In this document: positions 38,889 through 53,602 of the stretch, piece after piece
How positions within the stretch are numbered: the stretch's first letter is position 1
Layout of the letters: every line of letters starts with the position of its first letter
Assembly: GCF_028816455.1 (NCBI RefSeq)
Contig: NZ_CP118246.1
Span: forward strand, 1,364,001-1,428,000
Reading direction: 5' to 3'
From: Devosia algicola
GTDB lineage: Bacteria; Pseudomonadota; Alphaproteobacteria; Rhizobiales; Devosiaceae
Length of the DNA: 64,000 nucleotides
Position numbers and translations under genes: made by a program
The notes under the pieces: model-generated
Seen by the model: the letters and a program-made list of their open reading frames with translations, nothing else
Databases searched by the model: none
Told to the model about the DNA's origin: nothing

Positions 38889-40906
38889 TCACTGTTCGTC
38901 GGCGTCCGACCGCCGAACCAGTGCCAGCACGGATCGTGCGGGTAACTCAATGGCGCCATCCGAAACCGCAACAGCGTCACCGACGTTAGATTGCAGGCCA
39001 ACTACCCAATCGCCGTCGGGTAGTTGCGTCGACCGGTTCTCGGCCCGTCGATTGAACCACACCAGAACCTCGTCATCCTTGGTGCGCAGTTGCATGCCGA
39101 CGGTTGACGCGTGCTCATCGCCCCAATCATGATCGCTCATTTCGCGGCCATCCGGGTGCAGCCAAACAACATCGCGCACGCCCGCTCTGATTTTTCCAGT
39201 CAGGAAATGGTCGTGCACAAGCGCCTTGTGTTGCTTGCGAAAGCGATCAAGCGCTGCAACAAAATCCACCAGGCTCACCGTCCGCGTTTTCCCAATCGAC
39301 CCAGCTTATGTCGTTGTCCTGCGCATAGGCGTTGTTATTTCCTCCCTGCGTTCGATACATCTCGTCGCCCTGCTGGATCAGCGGGATGCCGCGCGACATG
39401 AACAGCGTGGCCAGCAGCGCCCGTACGTCGCGCCGCCGATTGGCGTTGATGGTTTCGTCATCTGTTTCGCCTTCCACGCCACAATTCCAAGATGAATTAT
39501 GACTGTGCCCATCACGATTGTCTTCGCCGTTGGCCTCATTATGCTTGTCGTTGTAACTGACTAGATCCCGCAACGTGAAACCGTCATGCACGGCCAACAG
39601 GTTGACGCCATGACTCGGCTTCCGCCCGCCATGATTGAAAACGTCCGCCGATCCAGTCACCTTCCCGGCAAGTGCCCCGATCTTGTGTGCATCCCCGCGC
39701 CAGAAACTGCGCACTTCATCGCGATAGGTGTCATTCCACTCGCGAAACTCATCGCCGAAATGACCCAACTGATACCCGCCAGGACCTGGGTCCCAGGGTT
39801 CGGCAACCAGCAGTGCCTTCGATAGCACCGGGTCGGCCTTGATCTTTCGCAACAGAACCGCATCCGGATTGAACCCCGGTTCACGCCCCAACACCGGCGC
39901 CAGATCGAACCGGAACCCGGAAACGCCCATCTCCTCAATCCAATATTTGAGGCTTTCAATCACCAGCCGCTGCGTTGCCGGATGGTCGCAGCGCAGCGTA
40001 TTGCCAGTGCCGGAATCATTGACCAAATGCTGTTTTCCGTCAGCTTCGACAAACCGATAGTAGGTTTTGGCATCCAGCCCCATCATGCTGAGCAGCGGGC
40101 CGTTCGCGTCGCCCTCGCCGGTGTGGTTGTAGACCACATCCAAAATCACCGAAATGCCGTGTTTACGGTAAAGGTCGGTCATATGCCGCAGTTCCTGCGG
40201 TCCGCGTGGCATCAGGCGGGGATCGGGCGCAAAATAGACTCACCGGATTGTAGCCCCAGGCATTGGTCAGTCCCAGGCTGGGCAAATGCCCATCATCGAT
40301 CCAGGCTGCAATCGGCATTAATTCGACCGTATCGACACCCAGATAAAGCAAATGATCGATCACCCGTTGGGTGGTAAGCCCCGCCACCGTGCCACGCAAT
40401 GGACCCTGTACGCTGGGATGACGCATGGTAAACCCGCGCACATTCAATTCATACATCAGGCTTGGTGTCTTGCTGCGCGGCTTGATCGGCTTGTAGCCGC
40501 CGCCCTGCACTATTGCCTTCGGGATCAGGGGCGACGTATCCAGTGCCTCTTCCCGTGGTAACCGTAGCTTCGGCGAGCGCACAAATACTCGATCCAGCCG
40601 CTTGGCATAGGGATCAACCAGCAACTTGGCCGGATCGAAAAAATATCCCTGATCAGGCTCATAGTGACCGTCGGCGCGAAACCCGTACCGCGCGCCCGCC
40701 CCAAGCCCCGCAATTTGAACCGCGTGGATATTGTCTTGATGTACGTCGAACTCTATTCGCGCGGTCTGCCTGTCCTGCTCGTCGTAAATCGAAACCCAAA
40801 GTGCCGACGCGCTTTCCGAATAAACAGCAAAATTAACACCCTCGTCGGTAATCGTGGCGCCGAGATTTTCGGTGCTTCCCCCATTGGGGATAAGCGAATT
40901 GCTCAT
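38889..40906 (-). CDS. glgX: glycogen debranching enzyme GlgX (two frameshifts)
   Basis: GH13 isoamylase-type enzyme that removes short branches from phosphorylase-limit glycogen. The start MSNSLIPNGGSTENLGA at 40906 has AGGAG at spacing five. An N-terminal CBM48 part (NFAVYSESASALWVSIYDEQ) precedes the catalytic barrel with GFRFDLAPVLGRE (nucleophile Asp), LLVAEPWDPGPGGYQ (acid Glu) and VAVHDGFTL. Two extra bases in AG[N]CT, at plus 40238 (GYNPVS to YFAPDPRL) and 39272/73 (NADGE to LVDFVAALDRF), split it into three pieces. The repaired length is about 671 aa. It is the last gene of the glycogen operon. Confidence 0.92.
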
Positions 40907-40919
40907 TGTGCTCCTGAAT

Positions 40920-43992
<3,073 letters not shown>

Positions 43993-43996
<4 letters not shown>

Positions 43997-45265
43997 CGCC
44001 CCGCCAGATATTTGTCGATCATGGCTTGCGTAATCAGCGTCACGCCTTCGTCCGAACGCCGGAACCAGCGTGCGTCGAACTCTGGGTCTTCTCCGACCAC
44101 AAGGCCATCCGGTATATTGACGCCGCGATCAACCACCACCTTCTTGAGCCGGGCACCCTGCCCGATATCGCAATATGGCAGCACCACCGCCTCGTTCAAC
44201 TCGGAATAAGAATGCACCCGCGATCCGGTAGATAGCAGGGTTTTTTGCAAATAGCCGCCCGAGATGATGCAATCGCCCGAAACCAGCGAATTAACCGCCG
44301 TACCGCGTCGACCGTCAAAGTCATGCACGAATTTGGCCGGCGGCGTGATTTCGGCATAGGTCCAGATCGGCCAGTCCCGATCATAAAGATCCAACTGCGG
44401 ATTGATATCGGTCAGATCGATTGACGCCTTCCAATAGGCGTCGATAGTGCCAACATCGCGCCAATAGGCCACTTCTTCCTTGGACGACCGCACGCAGGAT
44501 CGCGTGAACCGATGCGCCCAGGCCGTGCCATTTTTGACGATATAGGGGATGATGTCCTTGCCAAAGTCGCGACTAGACCCCTCGGTCGCCGCATCGCGTC
44601 GCAATTGCTCCATCAGGAAGCGGGTCTCGAAAACATAGATACCCATCGATGCCAGTGCCGTGTCGGGCTTGTCCGGAATTGCCGGCGGATCCTTGGGCTT
44701 TTCGATGAAGTTAATCACCCGGTCGCGCCCATCGACATGCATGACGCCAAAGCCGGTCGCCTCCATGCGCGGCACTTCCAGGCATCCGATGGTCACATCG
44801 GCACCGGTATCCACATGCTGGCGCAGCATGATCTCATAGTCCATTTTGTAAATATGATCGCCCGCCAGAATGACGATATAGCGGGCGCCATAGTCTTCGA
44901 TGATATCCATGTTCTGATAGACGGCGTCGGCGGTGCCCGCATACCACATGTCCTCTTTGACGCGTTGACTGGCGGGCAATACGTCAAAGGCTCTCATTTC
45001 GTTCAGGGCGCAGGAAGTTCCAGCCCCGCGACAGGTGGCGGATCAGGCTATGCGCCTGATATTGCGTGGCCACCGATATTCGCCTGATCCCCGAATTGAT
45101 CGCATTGGAGAGCGCGAAGTCGATAATGCGGGACTTGCCGCCAAAATACACCGCCGGCTTCGCGCGCCGGTCAGTCAACTCCACCAGTCGCGTACCGCGA
45201 CCACCGGCGAGGACGTAGGCCATGGCCTCACGTGCGAGCGGTGATGGAACTCGATAGTCTGCCAT
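43993..45265 (-). CDS. glgC: glucose-1-phosphate adenylyltransferase GlgC (frameshifted)
   Basis: Makes ADP-glucose, the committed step of glycogen synthesis. The first 93 codons have the pyrophosphorylase signature [20 protein letters not shown] and [19 protein letters not shown] and end at RPERNES. One extra base in GAG[C]CT (plus 44989/90) follows; removing it continues [36 protein letters not shown] and the left-handed beta-helix C-terminal half. The repaired length is about 423 aa, the family size. The Arg-rich N-terminal region fits fructose-1,6-bisphosphate regulation. Confidence 0.93.
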
Positions 45266-45319
45266 AATACCCTCCTCAATTAGTCCGGATTGATCCGGAT
45301 CTTGTCCTGCAAAGCCGGG

Positions 45320-47515
45320 CTAGTCGGCCTCGAATTTCAGGTATAGCGTCGACAGCGGCGGCAGATGCAGACTGGCATAGGCCGGCCAGTGACCGCCCTT
45401 ACCCGCCAATGCCTTTACCCCACCCTGATTGCCCGAATTGGATCCGGAATACCAACCGGCGTCCGTATTGATGCGCTCCACCCATTTGCCCACCTTGGGC
45501 ATCGGGATGACATAATTGTCCCGCGGCACCGGCGTCATGTTGGCCACCACCACGACCGGCTCTTCACCCGGCGCTTTCCGCACCCAGGCAAATACCGAAT
45601 TGGCGTGATCATTGCCGATGATCCATTCAAAGCCTTCGGGCTCGCAATCGCGCGCGTGCAACGCTGGCATCTGGCGATAGGCGGTGTTGAGATCGGTGAT
45701 CAGACGGCGCACCCCCTCATGCATGCCCGCGTCGAGCAGCCACCAGTCCAGCGCCCTGGCCTCGCTCCACTCTTCCCGCTGCGCAAATTCCTGCCCCATG
45801 AACAGCAGCTTCTTACCTGGAAATCCCCACATGAAGGCGAAATAGGCACGCAAATTGGCAAACTTCTGCCAGTCGTCGCCCGGCATTTTTTCCAGTAGCG
45901 ATTTTTTGCCGTGCACCACCTCATCGTGGCTGAGCGGTAAGACGAAATTCTCGGAAAATCCGTAAACCGCGGCAAAAGTCATGTCATTGTGGTGATAGCG
46001 CCGGTGAACAGCTTCGCGGCTCATATAATTGAGCGTGTCGTTCATAAAGCCCATGTTCCATTTGAACCCGAACCCAAGACCACCGGCATGGACCGGCTGA
46101 CTGACGCCGGGCCACGCTGTCGATTCCTCGGCGATCATGAACGTGCCCGGATGCAGCCGATAGGCTTCGCTGTTCACGCGTTTCAAAAACTCGACCGCCT
46201 CGATATTTTCGTTACCACCGAACTTGTTGGGCACCCATTCCCCCGACTGCCGCGAATAGTCGAGATAGAGCATGGAAGCCACGGCATCGACCCGCAACCC
46301 GTCAAGGTGGAAGGTTTCCAGCCAATAAAGCGCATTGTTGACAAGGAACGACACGACTTCCTTGCGCCCGAAATTATAGATCGCCGTATTCCAATCCGGA
46401 TGAAATCCCTGCCTCGGATCGGAATGCTCATACAGAGACGTCCCGTCAAAATTGGCCAAGCCATGCTCATCGGTGGGGAAATGTGCCGGCACCCAATCAA
46501 GGATTACCCCAAGCCCCGCCTGATGCGCCGCGTCGACAAAACGCGCGAACCCCGCCGGATCACCATGCCGCGCGGTCGGCGAATAAAGCCCGATAGGTTG
46601 ATATCCCCAGGAGGGGTCAAACGGATGTTCGGTGATCGGCAGCAACTCGATATGCGTGTATCCCATGTCGGCGACATAGGGCACCAATTGCTCAGCCAAC
46701 TGATCATAGCTCATGAAGCTGCCGTCGGGCCGCCGACGCCACGATCCCAGATGAACTTCGTAGATCGCCATCGGCGTCCGCCGCCAGTCCCGCTTTGCCC
46801 GCTCTTCAAGATATTGCCCATCCGTCCAGGTGAATGGCGTCGGGTCAGGCACCACGGACGCGGTACGGGGCCGCATTTCCGACTGCCGTGCAAACGGATC
46901 TGCCTTGAGCGGCAATAACACACCGTCAGCCCCGACAATCTCGAATTTGTAGATCGTACCGGTGCCCAGGACCGGCACGAAAACTTCCCATATCCCCGTA
47001 TCGAAACGTTTGCGCATCGGGTTGCGCCGCCCATCCCAATCATTGAACGGACCAACAACGCTCACGCGCTGCGCATTTGGCGCCCATACCGCAAAATGCG
47101 TGCCATGGACGCCATCAAATTCCATCTCATGGCCACCGAGCTTGTCGAACAGGCGCAGATGGCTGCCTTCACCGATGTAATAATCATCCATCGGCCCCAA
47201 TACGGGCCCAAAGGTGTATGGATCAAATGCGTCCCACTCGCCGGTCGCATTCTTGGCCCGATATCGGATCGGTTGGCGCCGACTGATCTCGACCTTGCCC
47301 TCGAAAAATCCGCCGCCATGCCGTGGCACAAGCACACCCAGTTTTTCACCGTCGAGCGTAAAGGCGGTAAGCATTTCGGCGTGGGGGACAAATGCGCGCA
47401 ATACAAACTGCTCACCGACCTGCTGCAGGCCCAAAAATCCGAACGGATTGGCGTGCCGTCCATTCACAACGGCCTCGACCTCGTCCGATTTTGCCTGCCA
47501 GCTTTCCTTTTTCAA
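45320..47515 (-). CDS. glgB: 1,4-alpha-glucan branching enzyme
   Basis: GH13 branching enzyme that introduces alpha-1,6 links. An N1 domain and a CBM48 (VWAPNAQRVSVVGPFNDWDGR near residue 140) precede the catalytic barrel, with nucleophile Asp in LDGLRVDAVASMLYLDYSR and acid Glu in FMIAEESTAWPGVS, and LPLSHDEVVHGKKSLL. 731 aa, full length with no frame break. Lies 54 bases before glgC. Confidence 0.97.
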   Translation of the reverse strand: MKKESWQAKSDEVEAVVNGRHANPFGFLGLQQVGEQFVLRAFVPHAEMLTAFTLDGEKLGVLVPRHGGGFFEGKVEISRRQPIRYRAKNATGEWDAFDPYTFGPVLGPMDDYYIGEGSHLRLFDKLGGHEMEFDGVHGTHFAVWAPNAQRVSVVGPFNDWDGRRNPMRKRFDTGIWEVFVPVLGTGTIYKFEIVGADGVLLPLKADPFARQSEMRPRTASVVPDPTPFTWTDGQYLEERAKRDWRRTPMAIYEVHLGSWRRRPDGSFMSYDQLAEQLVPYVADMGYTHIELLPITEHPFDPSWGYQPIGLYSPTARHGDPAGFARFVDAAHQAGLGVILDWVPAHFPTDEHGLANFDGTSLYEHSDPRQGFHPDWNTAIYNFGRKEVVSFLVNNALYWLETFHLDGLRVDAVASMLYLDYSRQSGEWVPNKFGGNENIEAVEFLKRVNSEAYRLHPGTFMIAEESTAWPGVSQPVHAGGLGFGFKWNMGFMNDTLNYMSREAVHRRYHHNDMTFAAVYGFSENFVLPLSHDEVVHGKKSLLEKMPGDDWQKFANLRAYFAFMWGFPGKKLLFMGQEFAQREEWSEARALDWWLLDAGMHEGVRRLITDLNTAYRQMPALHARDCEPEGFEWIIGNDHANSVFAWVRKAPGEEPVVVVANMTPVPRDNYVIPMPKVGKWVERINTDAGWYSGSNSGNQGGVKALAGKGGHWPAYASLHLPPLSTLYLKFEAD

Positions 47516-47577
47516 CTACAAATCCCCCCGCTATTGCGGCTGCTTCCTGGTCGTGTCCAGGCCATCATTCAATCTGA

Positions 47578-47600
47578 CACGGGGCATAATGCGCCCCGTG
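47578..47600 (-). terminator. intercistronic hairpin between glgP and glgB
   Basis: A perfect 8-bp stem, CACGGGGC with GCCCCGTG around a 7-base loop, starts about 20 bases after the glgP stop. No T-run follows. It could be a partial terminator or a processing or stability element setting glgP against the downstream glg genes. Confidence 0.45.
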
Positions 47601-47617
47601 CCGATGATCACCCAAGA

Positions 47618-50094
47618 CTATGTCTCGGGTGCCGCAACGTCCCAGATATCCTCCGCATATTGGCGTATGGTCCGATCAGACGAGAAGTACCCCACTCGCG
47701 CCGTATTCCTGATCGCCATGGCGCCCCAGCGTCGCTGGTCACTCCACAACCGGTCCACCTCTGCTTGTGCGGCAATATAGGCGTCAAAATCGCGCGCCAC
47801 CATGAACCAGTCATGGTCGTAGAGCCCCCCGATCAGGTCGCGATAGCGGTTCGGATCATCGGGCGAAAATACACCGGAGCTGATTGTTTCCAGTGCCTCC
47901 TTCAGCCTTGGTGAGCTGTCGATTACCGAACGTGGTACTTCGCTCTTGGCGCGCTTTTCGTTTACCTCGTCGGTCGTCAGGCCAAATATGACGATATTGT
48001 CGTCGCCCACTTCCTTGTGCATTTCGACATTGGCGCCATCCATGGTGCCGATGGTAATCGCCCCGTTGGCCATGAACTTCATGTTGCCAGTGCCTGAAGC
48101 CTCCATGCCCGCCGTCGAAATCTGCTCCGACAGGTCAGCCGCTGGCACGATCACTTCAGCCAGACTGACATTGTAATTGGGCAGGAACACAACCTTGAGC
48201 AGGCCGCGCACCGACGGATCATTATTGATCGTCTTGGCTACATCATTGATCAGCTTGATGATCAGTTTGGCATTCCAATATCCTGGCGCCGCTTTGCCTG
48301 CGAAAATTTTGACGCGCGGCACCCAGTCGCGTTCGGGATGAGCACGGATGTCATCATAGGCGGCAACCGTCTGGATGATATTGAGCAACTGGCGCTTATA
48401 TTCATGGATACGCTTGATCTGCACGTCGAACAGCGCGTCCGGCGATACGACAATGCCCATACGGTCCTTTATCAGCTTGGCCAGTCGAACCTTGTTATCG
48501 CGCTTGACCGCCGCAAACTGGGTCTGGAAGTTCCGATCCTCGGCGTGGGCATTCAGCCCCTGCAACAGGTCGATATTGTCGAGGAACTCGGGCCCGATCC
48601 GCTCGGCAATCAGCTTGGTCAACGCGGGGTTGCACTGCATCAGCCAACGTCTTGGCGTTATGCCGTTGGTCTTGTTGTTGATCCGATCCGGATACAGCTT
48701 GTGCAGGTCCGAAAAAACCGTCTTTTTCATCAGTTCGGTATGAAGCGCCGACACCCCGTTGATAGAGTGCGACCCTACAAAGGCCAACTGCCCCATGCGC
48801 ACACGACGCCCACCATTCTCATCGATCAGCGAAACATTGGCGATCTGGGCATCACTGAATTGCGCCCGCTGGCGTGCCTCGGTCAGCACCTGCGCATTGA
48901 TGGCGTAGATGATCTGCATATGTCGCGGCAACAGCCGCTCCAGGAGAGCCACCGGCCAGCTTTCCAGTGCCTCGGGCAACAAGGTGTGATTGGTGTAGCC
49001 GAAAACCCCCGCGACAATTTCCACGCATGATCCCATTCCAGCCCGTGAATATCGAGTAGGATACGCATCATTTCGCAAATAGAGATTGCCGGGTGGGTGT
49101 CATTGAGTTGAATGGCCACCTTGTCCGGCAGCGAATCGAGATCGCCAAAATGCTGGATATGTCGCCGGATGATGTCCTGAAGCGATGCAGACGAGAAGAA
49201 AAATTCCTGCCGGAGGCGCAATTCCTGTCCCGCCGCCGTTGAATCGGCTGGATAAAGAACCCGTGTAATCGCTTCTGCGCGCGCGCTTTCTTCCAAAGCG
49301 CCAATGTGGTCGCCCGAGTTGAACTTGTCGAGCAGGATCGGATCGATCGGCTGTGCGCTCCACAGGCGCAGCGTATTGACCCTGGCCCCACGCCAACCAA
49401 CAATTGGCGTATCAAAGGCGACCGCCATCACATGATCGTTTGGTCGCCACTCCTGCCGTTCTGTCCCATCGGGATCAGTGACTGGTTCCACCGAGCCGCC
49501 AAACCCTATTTCATAGGCACTCTCACGCCGCTCAAACTCCCATGGATTGCCGTGCGTCAGCCATTCCTCGGGCAGTTCAACCTGCCAGCCTTCACTCATC
49601 TCCTGCCGAAACAGGCCATGCACATAGCGAATTCCATAGCCGTATGCGGGAATATTGACCGATGACATTGATTCAAGGAAACACGCCGCCAACCGACCAA
49701 GCCCACCATTGCCCAGTGCGGCGTCGGGCTCCAGATTGACCAGTTCGCCCAGATCGACATTGAGATTCTTGAGGGCATCTCGAACTGGCTCGATCAGGCC
49801 GACATTACTCATCGCATCGCGCATCAGCCGACCGATAAGAAACTCAAGACTCAAATAGTAGACGCGTTTCTGCGACAACCGCCACGTTTCGCGCGACGAT
49901 TCCATCCAGCGATCCATGACCCGGTCCCGGACAGTCAGAATCGTCGCGGCCAGCCAATCATGTGGCCGAGCAACAATGGGATCCTTGCCAATTGAGTAGA
50001 TTAGTCTTTCAAGAATTTCCGCTTGAATGGCTTCAACTGTGGTCGCCCGCGGTAGGGGTATGGGGGCGTCGTAGACGATCGGCTTTTGCGGCAT
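47618..50094 (-). CDS. glgP: glycogen phosphorylase GlgP (frameshifted)
   Basis: PLP enzyme releasing glucose 1-phosphate from glycogen. The N-terminal part has YYLSLEFLIGRLMRD, ALGNGGLGRLAACFLES and IQLNDTHPAISI. After HGLEWDHAW the frame is lost; a missing base around plus 49019-49024 (TGGAAATT, expected one more G or A) restores EIVAGVFGYTNHTLLPEALE. The C-terminal part has PLP-lysine region EASGTGNMKFMANGAITIGTMDG. The repaired length is about 825 aa. Unlike most breaks here, it is not at GAGCT. First gene of the glg operon, 94 bases after the antiporter gene. Confidence 0.93.
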
Positions 50095-50188
50095 ATCGCA
50101 ATCCAGATTTCATAACGATGTTTTCCCCTCTTAGATGAATCAGTCTTGCACTTAATTTCAGTCGGTGAAAGCCCCAATTCGTCTCCGA

Positions 50189-52105
50189 CTAGTCATGCCC
50201 TTTTTTACCGGTGTCTATACCCGCATCGGAGACTGTCTTGGCGATCTGATCGGGCGCTGCCGTGATACCCCCTTCCCGCGCCTGTTCGGCCGCATTTCGC
50301 AGCAACAGCATGTTGGCCGCATCAAGCGCGCTGACATCCTCGGTGATCTGCATTTCGAAGCGGCGACGGTCACGTTCGCGCACCCCCTCGACCACCGCCT
50401 CGATCTCGTCGGGGGTCGCGCCCAATATCTCGATGGCTTGCGCACCGAATCGGATTGCCGACTCAAATGTTTCGCGAAGCTGATATTCAACGCCGGCCTT
50501 GATCAACTCGATTGCATGCACCCGGTCAAACGCGCGTGCCATGACCTTGACCAGCGGAAATTCGTCCCGAAACAGTTCGGCAATGCGAGTGGCTGTAGCC
50601 TTGTCATCAATGCAGATCAGCACCAGGTCCGAATTGGCGGCGCCCGCCGCATGCAAAATATCAAGCCGTCCCCCATCGCCATAATAGATCTTGAAACCGA
50701 ACTGCGCGGCAACCCGGATCATTTCCGTATCATTATCAATGATGGACAGGCGGTGACCCTGCCCCAACAAGGTCTGGCTGGCCATCTGGCCAAAGCGTCC
50801 AAAGCCGATGATCAGAATGCGCTCATTAAGATTTTCGGCGATTTCGACGCCATCCATGGATTGCTGGGATTTCGGGGTCACATAGCGCAAGACGATCAAA
50901 AGGCACGGTGTAATCACCATCGAAATGATCACGGTAGCTGTAAAAATCGCATTGGTGGGGCCGTCTATCAGCCCGGCTGCACTCGCTGTCGTATAAAGCA
51001 CAAAAGCAAATTCACCGCCCTGAGACATCATTGCCGCGCGCTCCAGCGCCTCGACATGATTAGACTTCAGTAGCCGCGCCAACCCATAGATTGCCAGCGC
51101 CTTGACTGCCATATAGCCAACAACGGCAAGCGCAATGATCTGCCAGTGCCCAGCCACGACCTGAAGGTCCAGCGACATCCCGACCGCCAGAAAGAACAGG
51201 CCCAACAGGATACCGCGAAACGGCTCCACATCGGCCTCTAATTGGTGTTTGAAAGACGATGTGGAGAGCAGTACACCGGCCAGAAACGCCCCCATCGCCA
51301 TCGACAACCCGCTGACCTGCATCAACAGCGCCGATCCAAGAACCACCAGCAGCGCCGCAGCCGTCATGACTTCGCGCAATTTTGCCGAAGCGAGCAGGGA
51401 AAACAGCGGATTCATGATCCGCCGCCCCAGAACGATCAGCAATCCAACAGCACCCAGAGCGATGGCGATGCCGGTCAAACGGCTTACAAGGCTCTCGTCG
51501 CCCCCGGATGGTGCCAGGATGGCAATGAGCGCCAATAGCGGCACGATCGCCAGATCTTCCAGTAAGAGGATCGAGACAATTCGCTGCCCACCCTGGCTCG
51601 ATAATTCACCGCGCTCGCCAAGTATCTGCATGACAATTGCCGTCGAGGTCAGGACGAACCCCATGCCGAACACAAAGGCCACCGCGGGTGCGAACCCCAA
51701 CAGAACGCCAAACCCAGTCAATAGCGCGCCACAAATCGCCACCTGCAACGCACCCAGCCCGAATATCTGGCGGCGCAGCGCCCACAAACGGCTCGGCTCC
51801 ATCTCAAGGCCAATGATGAACAAGAACATGACAACGCCCAGTTCCGCCGCCGCCAGCACCGAGCCCGGATCGTCAATCAGCCCGATACCCGAGGGACCAA
51901 GCAACAAACCGGCGGCCAGATAGCCCAGAACCGACCCCAGCCCCAACCGTTTGAACAGCGGCACGGCGAAAGCGCCCGCCGCCAGCAATACCACAACCGG
52001 CACCAGATCGACCCCGTGGGCAACCGCCTCCGCGCCGCCGGCAACTGCTTCAACTGACACTCTGCGCCCCTGATCATTGACTGCTGCCCAAGCGGGCCCA
52101 GACAA
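50189..52105 (-). CDS. Kef-type monovalent cation:proton antiporter (CPA2) with RCK domain
   Basis: 638 aa. About 12-13 membrane helices (residues 35-400) with LGSVLGYLAAGLLLGPSG and MGAFLAGVLLSTS typical of CPA2 antiporters, then a RCK/TrkA-N domain (about 425-540) with the nucleotide loop ILIIGFGRFGQMASQTLL. KefB/KefC-type exporters are gated by glutathione adducts and nucleotides; whether this one exports potassium cannot be told. The start is a TTG at 52105 and may lie somewhat downstream, since the extension before HGVDLVPVVVLL is weakly supported. Confidence 0.88.
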   Translation of the reverse strand: MSGPAWAAVNDQGRRVSVEAVAGGAEAVAHGVDLVPVVVLLAAGAFAVPLFKRLGLGSVLGYLAAGLLLGPSGIGLIDDPGSVLAAAELGVVMFLFIIGLEMEPSRLWALRRQIFGLGALQVAICGALLTGFGVLLGFAPAVAFVFGMGFVLTSTAIVMQILGERGELSSQGGQRIVSILLLEDLAIVPLLALIAILAPSGGDESLVSRLTGIAIALGAVGLLIVLGRRIMNPLFSLLASAKLREVMTAAALLVVLGSALLMQVSGLSMAMGAFLAGVLLSTSSFKHQLEADVEPFRGILLGLFFLAVGMSLDLQVVAGHWQIIALAVVGYMAVKALAIYGLARLLKSNHVEALERAAMMSQGGEFAFVLYTTASAAGLIDGPTNAIFTATVIISMVITPCLLIVLRYVTPKSQQSMDGVEIAENLNERILIIGFGRFGQMASQTLLGQGHRLSIIDNDTEMIRVAAQFGFKIYYGDGGRLDILHAAGAANSDLVLICIDDKATATRIAELFRDEFPLVKVMARAFDRVHAIELIKAGVEYQLRETFESAIRFGAQAIEILGATPDEIEAVVEGVRERDRRRFEMQITEDVSALDAANMLLLRNAAEQAREGGITAAPDQIAKTVSDAGIDTGKKGHD

Positions 52106-52157
52106 TGTTTAGCCATAGCCAAGCCGCGTCAAGCAAGCCTCAACTTTTGCGGAAGGC

Positions 52158-53474
52158 TCAGGACGACGCCTGCACGCCCGATGGTGCGGTGCCCTCGGGC
52201 GGCAAATGTTTTTCGGGTTCGGTTTCAGCAACCGCCTCGGCGTTCTTGCCCTTTGCCTTGTCCGCCTCGGCCTTTGCCTTGGCCTTGGCCTCTGCGTCAC
52301 TAGTTTCGCGAATGACCTCGGCGGCATTGGCCAGCAACTCGTCTCGATCCGACATATTCCGGGTTCGTCGCACCGGGCGCTTTGGCATAACCGGTTTACG
52401 CGGTATGGCATGATCCAATATCGAGGTAACGATCAGCAGACTCGGCACCGCGATCAAGCCTCCAACCGGGCCCCATGTCCAGAGCCAGAAGCTGATGGAC
52501 AAAAAGATCATGAACGGGTTGAGCGTCATCGTCCGCCCGATGAAATGCGGGGTCACAATTTGCCCTTCGACAAAATTGATACCGATATAGCACGCCGTCG
52601 GCAGCAGGATCGGTCCCAACCCGGTCTGGGTCCCAAGGCCGACCGCGAGCAACACGATCACCATGATTCCCTGCCCGACATAGGGAATATAATTCAGGAC
52701 CCCGGCCATGGCGCCCCAAAGGATCGGCGACGGCATGCCGATCGCCCACATCGCCAATGACACCGCCACCGCCACGCAAAAATTGATAAACGTGATTGAC
52801 AGCAGAAAACGTGAAACCTTGTGTTCGACATCCTGAAAAATGTGCGCCGTCCGCCAGCGCATCCGCCGGCTTACACACAGCGAAAGCACCGAAATTCGAA
52901 TATGGTCCCGCGTCGCTACGAAGAAATAAAAGCTCGCCAGAAACACCAGGATCTGCGCCCCAACCGCCGGGGCCAGAAATGCGATACTGGTCACCGGTCC
53001 ACCGTCCTCGACGGTAACCGCCATGGAATTAGAGCCGCGCACAATACCTGACAGCTGCTCCTGGAATGCCGCCACGGTCTGGAGTGGCTCCTGCCAGTTT
53101 GCCACCTCGTTCCGCAATTTTTCCCAGATCAATGGTGCACGGTCCACCCAGTCCGATAGCGGCACCGCAAACAGCGCAACCCCGGCCAGCAGGATGAAGA
53201 TCAGCATCAAGACCACCGCCGCCGCAGACAATGCAGGCGGCACGCCCATCCCCTCCACGCGGTCCGCCACGGGCCCGAACATCAGGCCGACAAGCACGGC
53301 CAAGCTAACCGGGGCCAGAATAACCTGTCCCAGTTTCAGTGCGGTCAGCAGCACGACTAGCCCGATCAACACAATTGCGACTTTGGCCGCATTACCCAAT
53401 ATGCGCTCGAACTGACTATCCGTCACGCCTTGAGAATCGGGCAAGGCACGAGGCAATCGCGTTGGCTTGATCAT
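52158..53474 (-). CDS. AI-2E family transporter
   Basis: 438 aa from MIKPTRLPRALPDSQ at 53474 (GGAG eight bases upstream). Seven to eight membrane helices, with the family segment AMAGVLNYIPYVGQGIMVIV near residue 260 and FVEGQIVTPHFIGRTMTLNP. Members export diverse small molecules or act as sodium/proton antiporters; autoinducer-2 export is rarely demonstrated. The C-terminal 70 residues are a charged Ala/Lys/Glu-rich cytosolic tail with repeated EAKAKAKAEADKAKGK, not usual for the family. Confidence 0.87.
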   Translation of the reverse strand: MIKPTRLPRALPDSQGVTDSQFERILGNAAKVAIVLIGLVVLLTALKLGQVILAPVSLAVLVGLMFGPVADRVEGMGVPPALSAAAVVLMLIFILLAGVALFAVPLSDWVDRAPLIWEKLRNEVANWQEPLQTVAAFQEQLSGIVRGSNSMAVTVEDGGPVTSIAFLAPAVGAQILVFLASFYFFVATRDHIRISVLSLCVSRRMRWRTAHIFQDVEHKVSRFLLSITFINFCVAVAVSLAMWAIGMPSPILWGAMAGVLNYIPYVGQGIMVIVLLAVGLGTQTGLGPILLPTACYIGINFVEGQIVTPHFIGRTMTLNPFMIFLSISFWLWTWGPVGGLIAVPSLLIVTSILDHAIPRKPVMPKRPVRRTRNMSDRDELLANAAEVIRETSDAEAKAKAKAEADKAKGKNAEAVAETEPEKHLPPEGTAPSGVQASS

Positions 53475-53602
53475 TTTTGGTTTCTCCACCCACGCTAACG
53501 AAGCGTGAGGCCATATGTTCCCTTGGATAAGCGCCAAGTTGGGCGTCGACCCCAGTCACACATCACGATAGATTGCTGCCGTGTAGCCAGAGAGTTCAAA
53601 TC

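Noticed and set aside
38186-39001. A 271-codon minus-strand frame opposite ureG
   Set aside because: Shadow of ureG; conserved P-loop coding on the plus strand explains the sequence.
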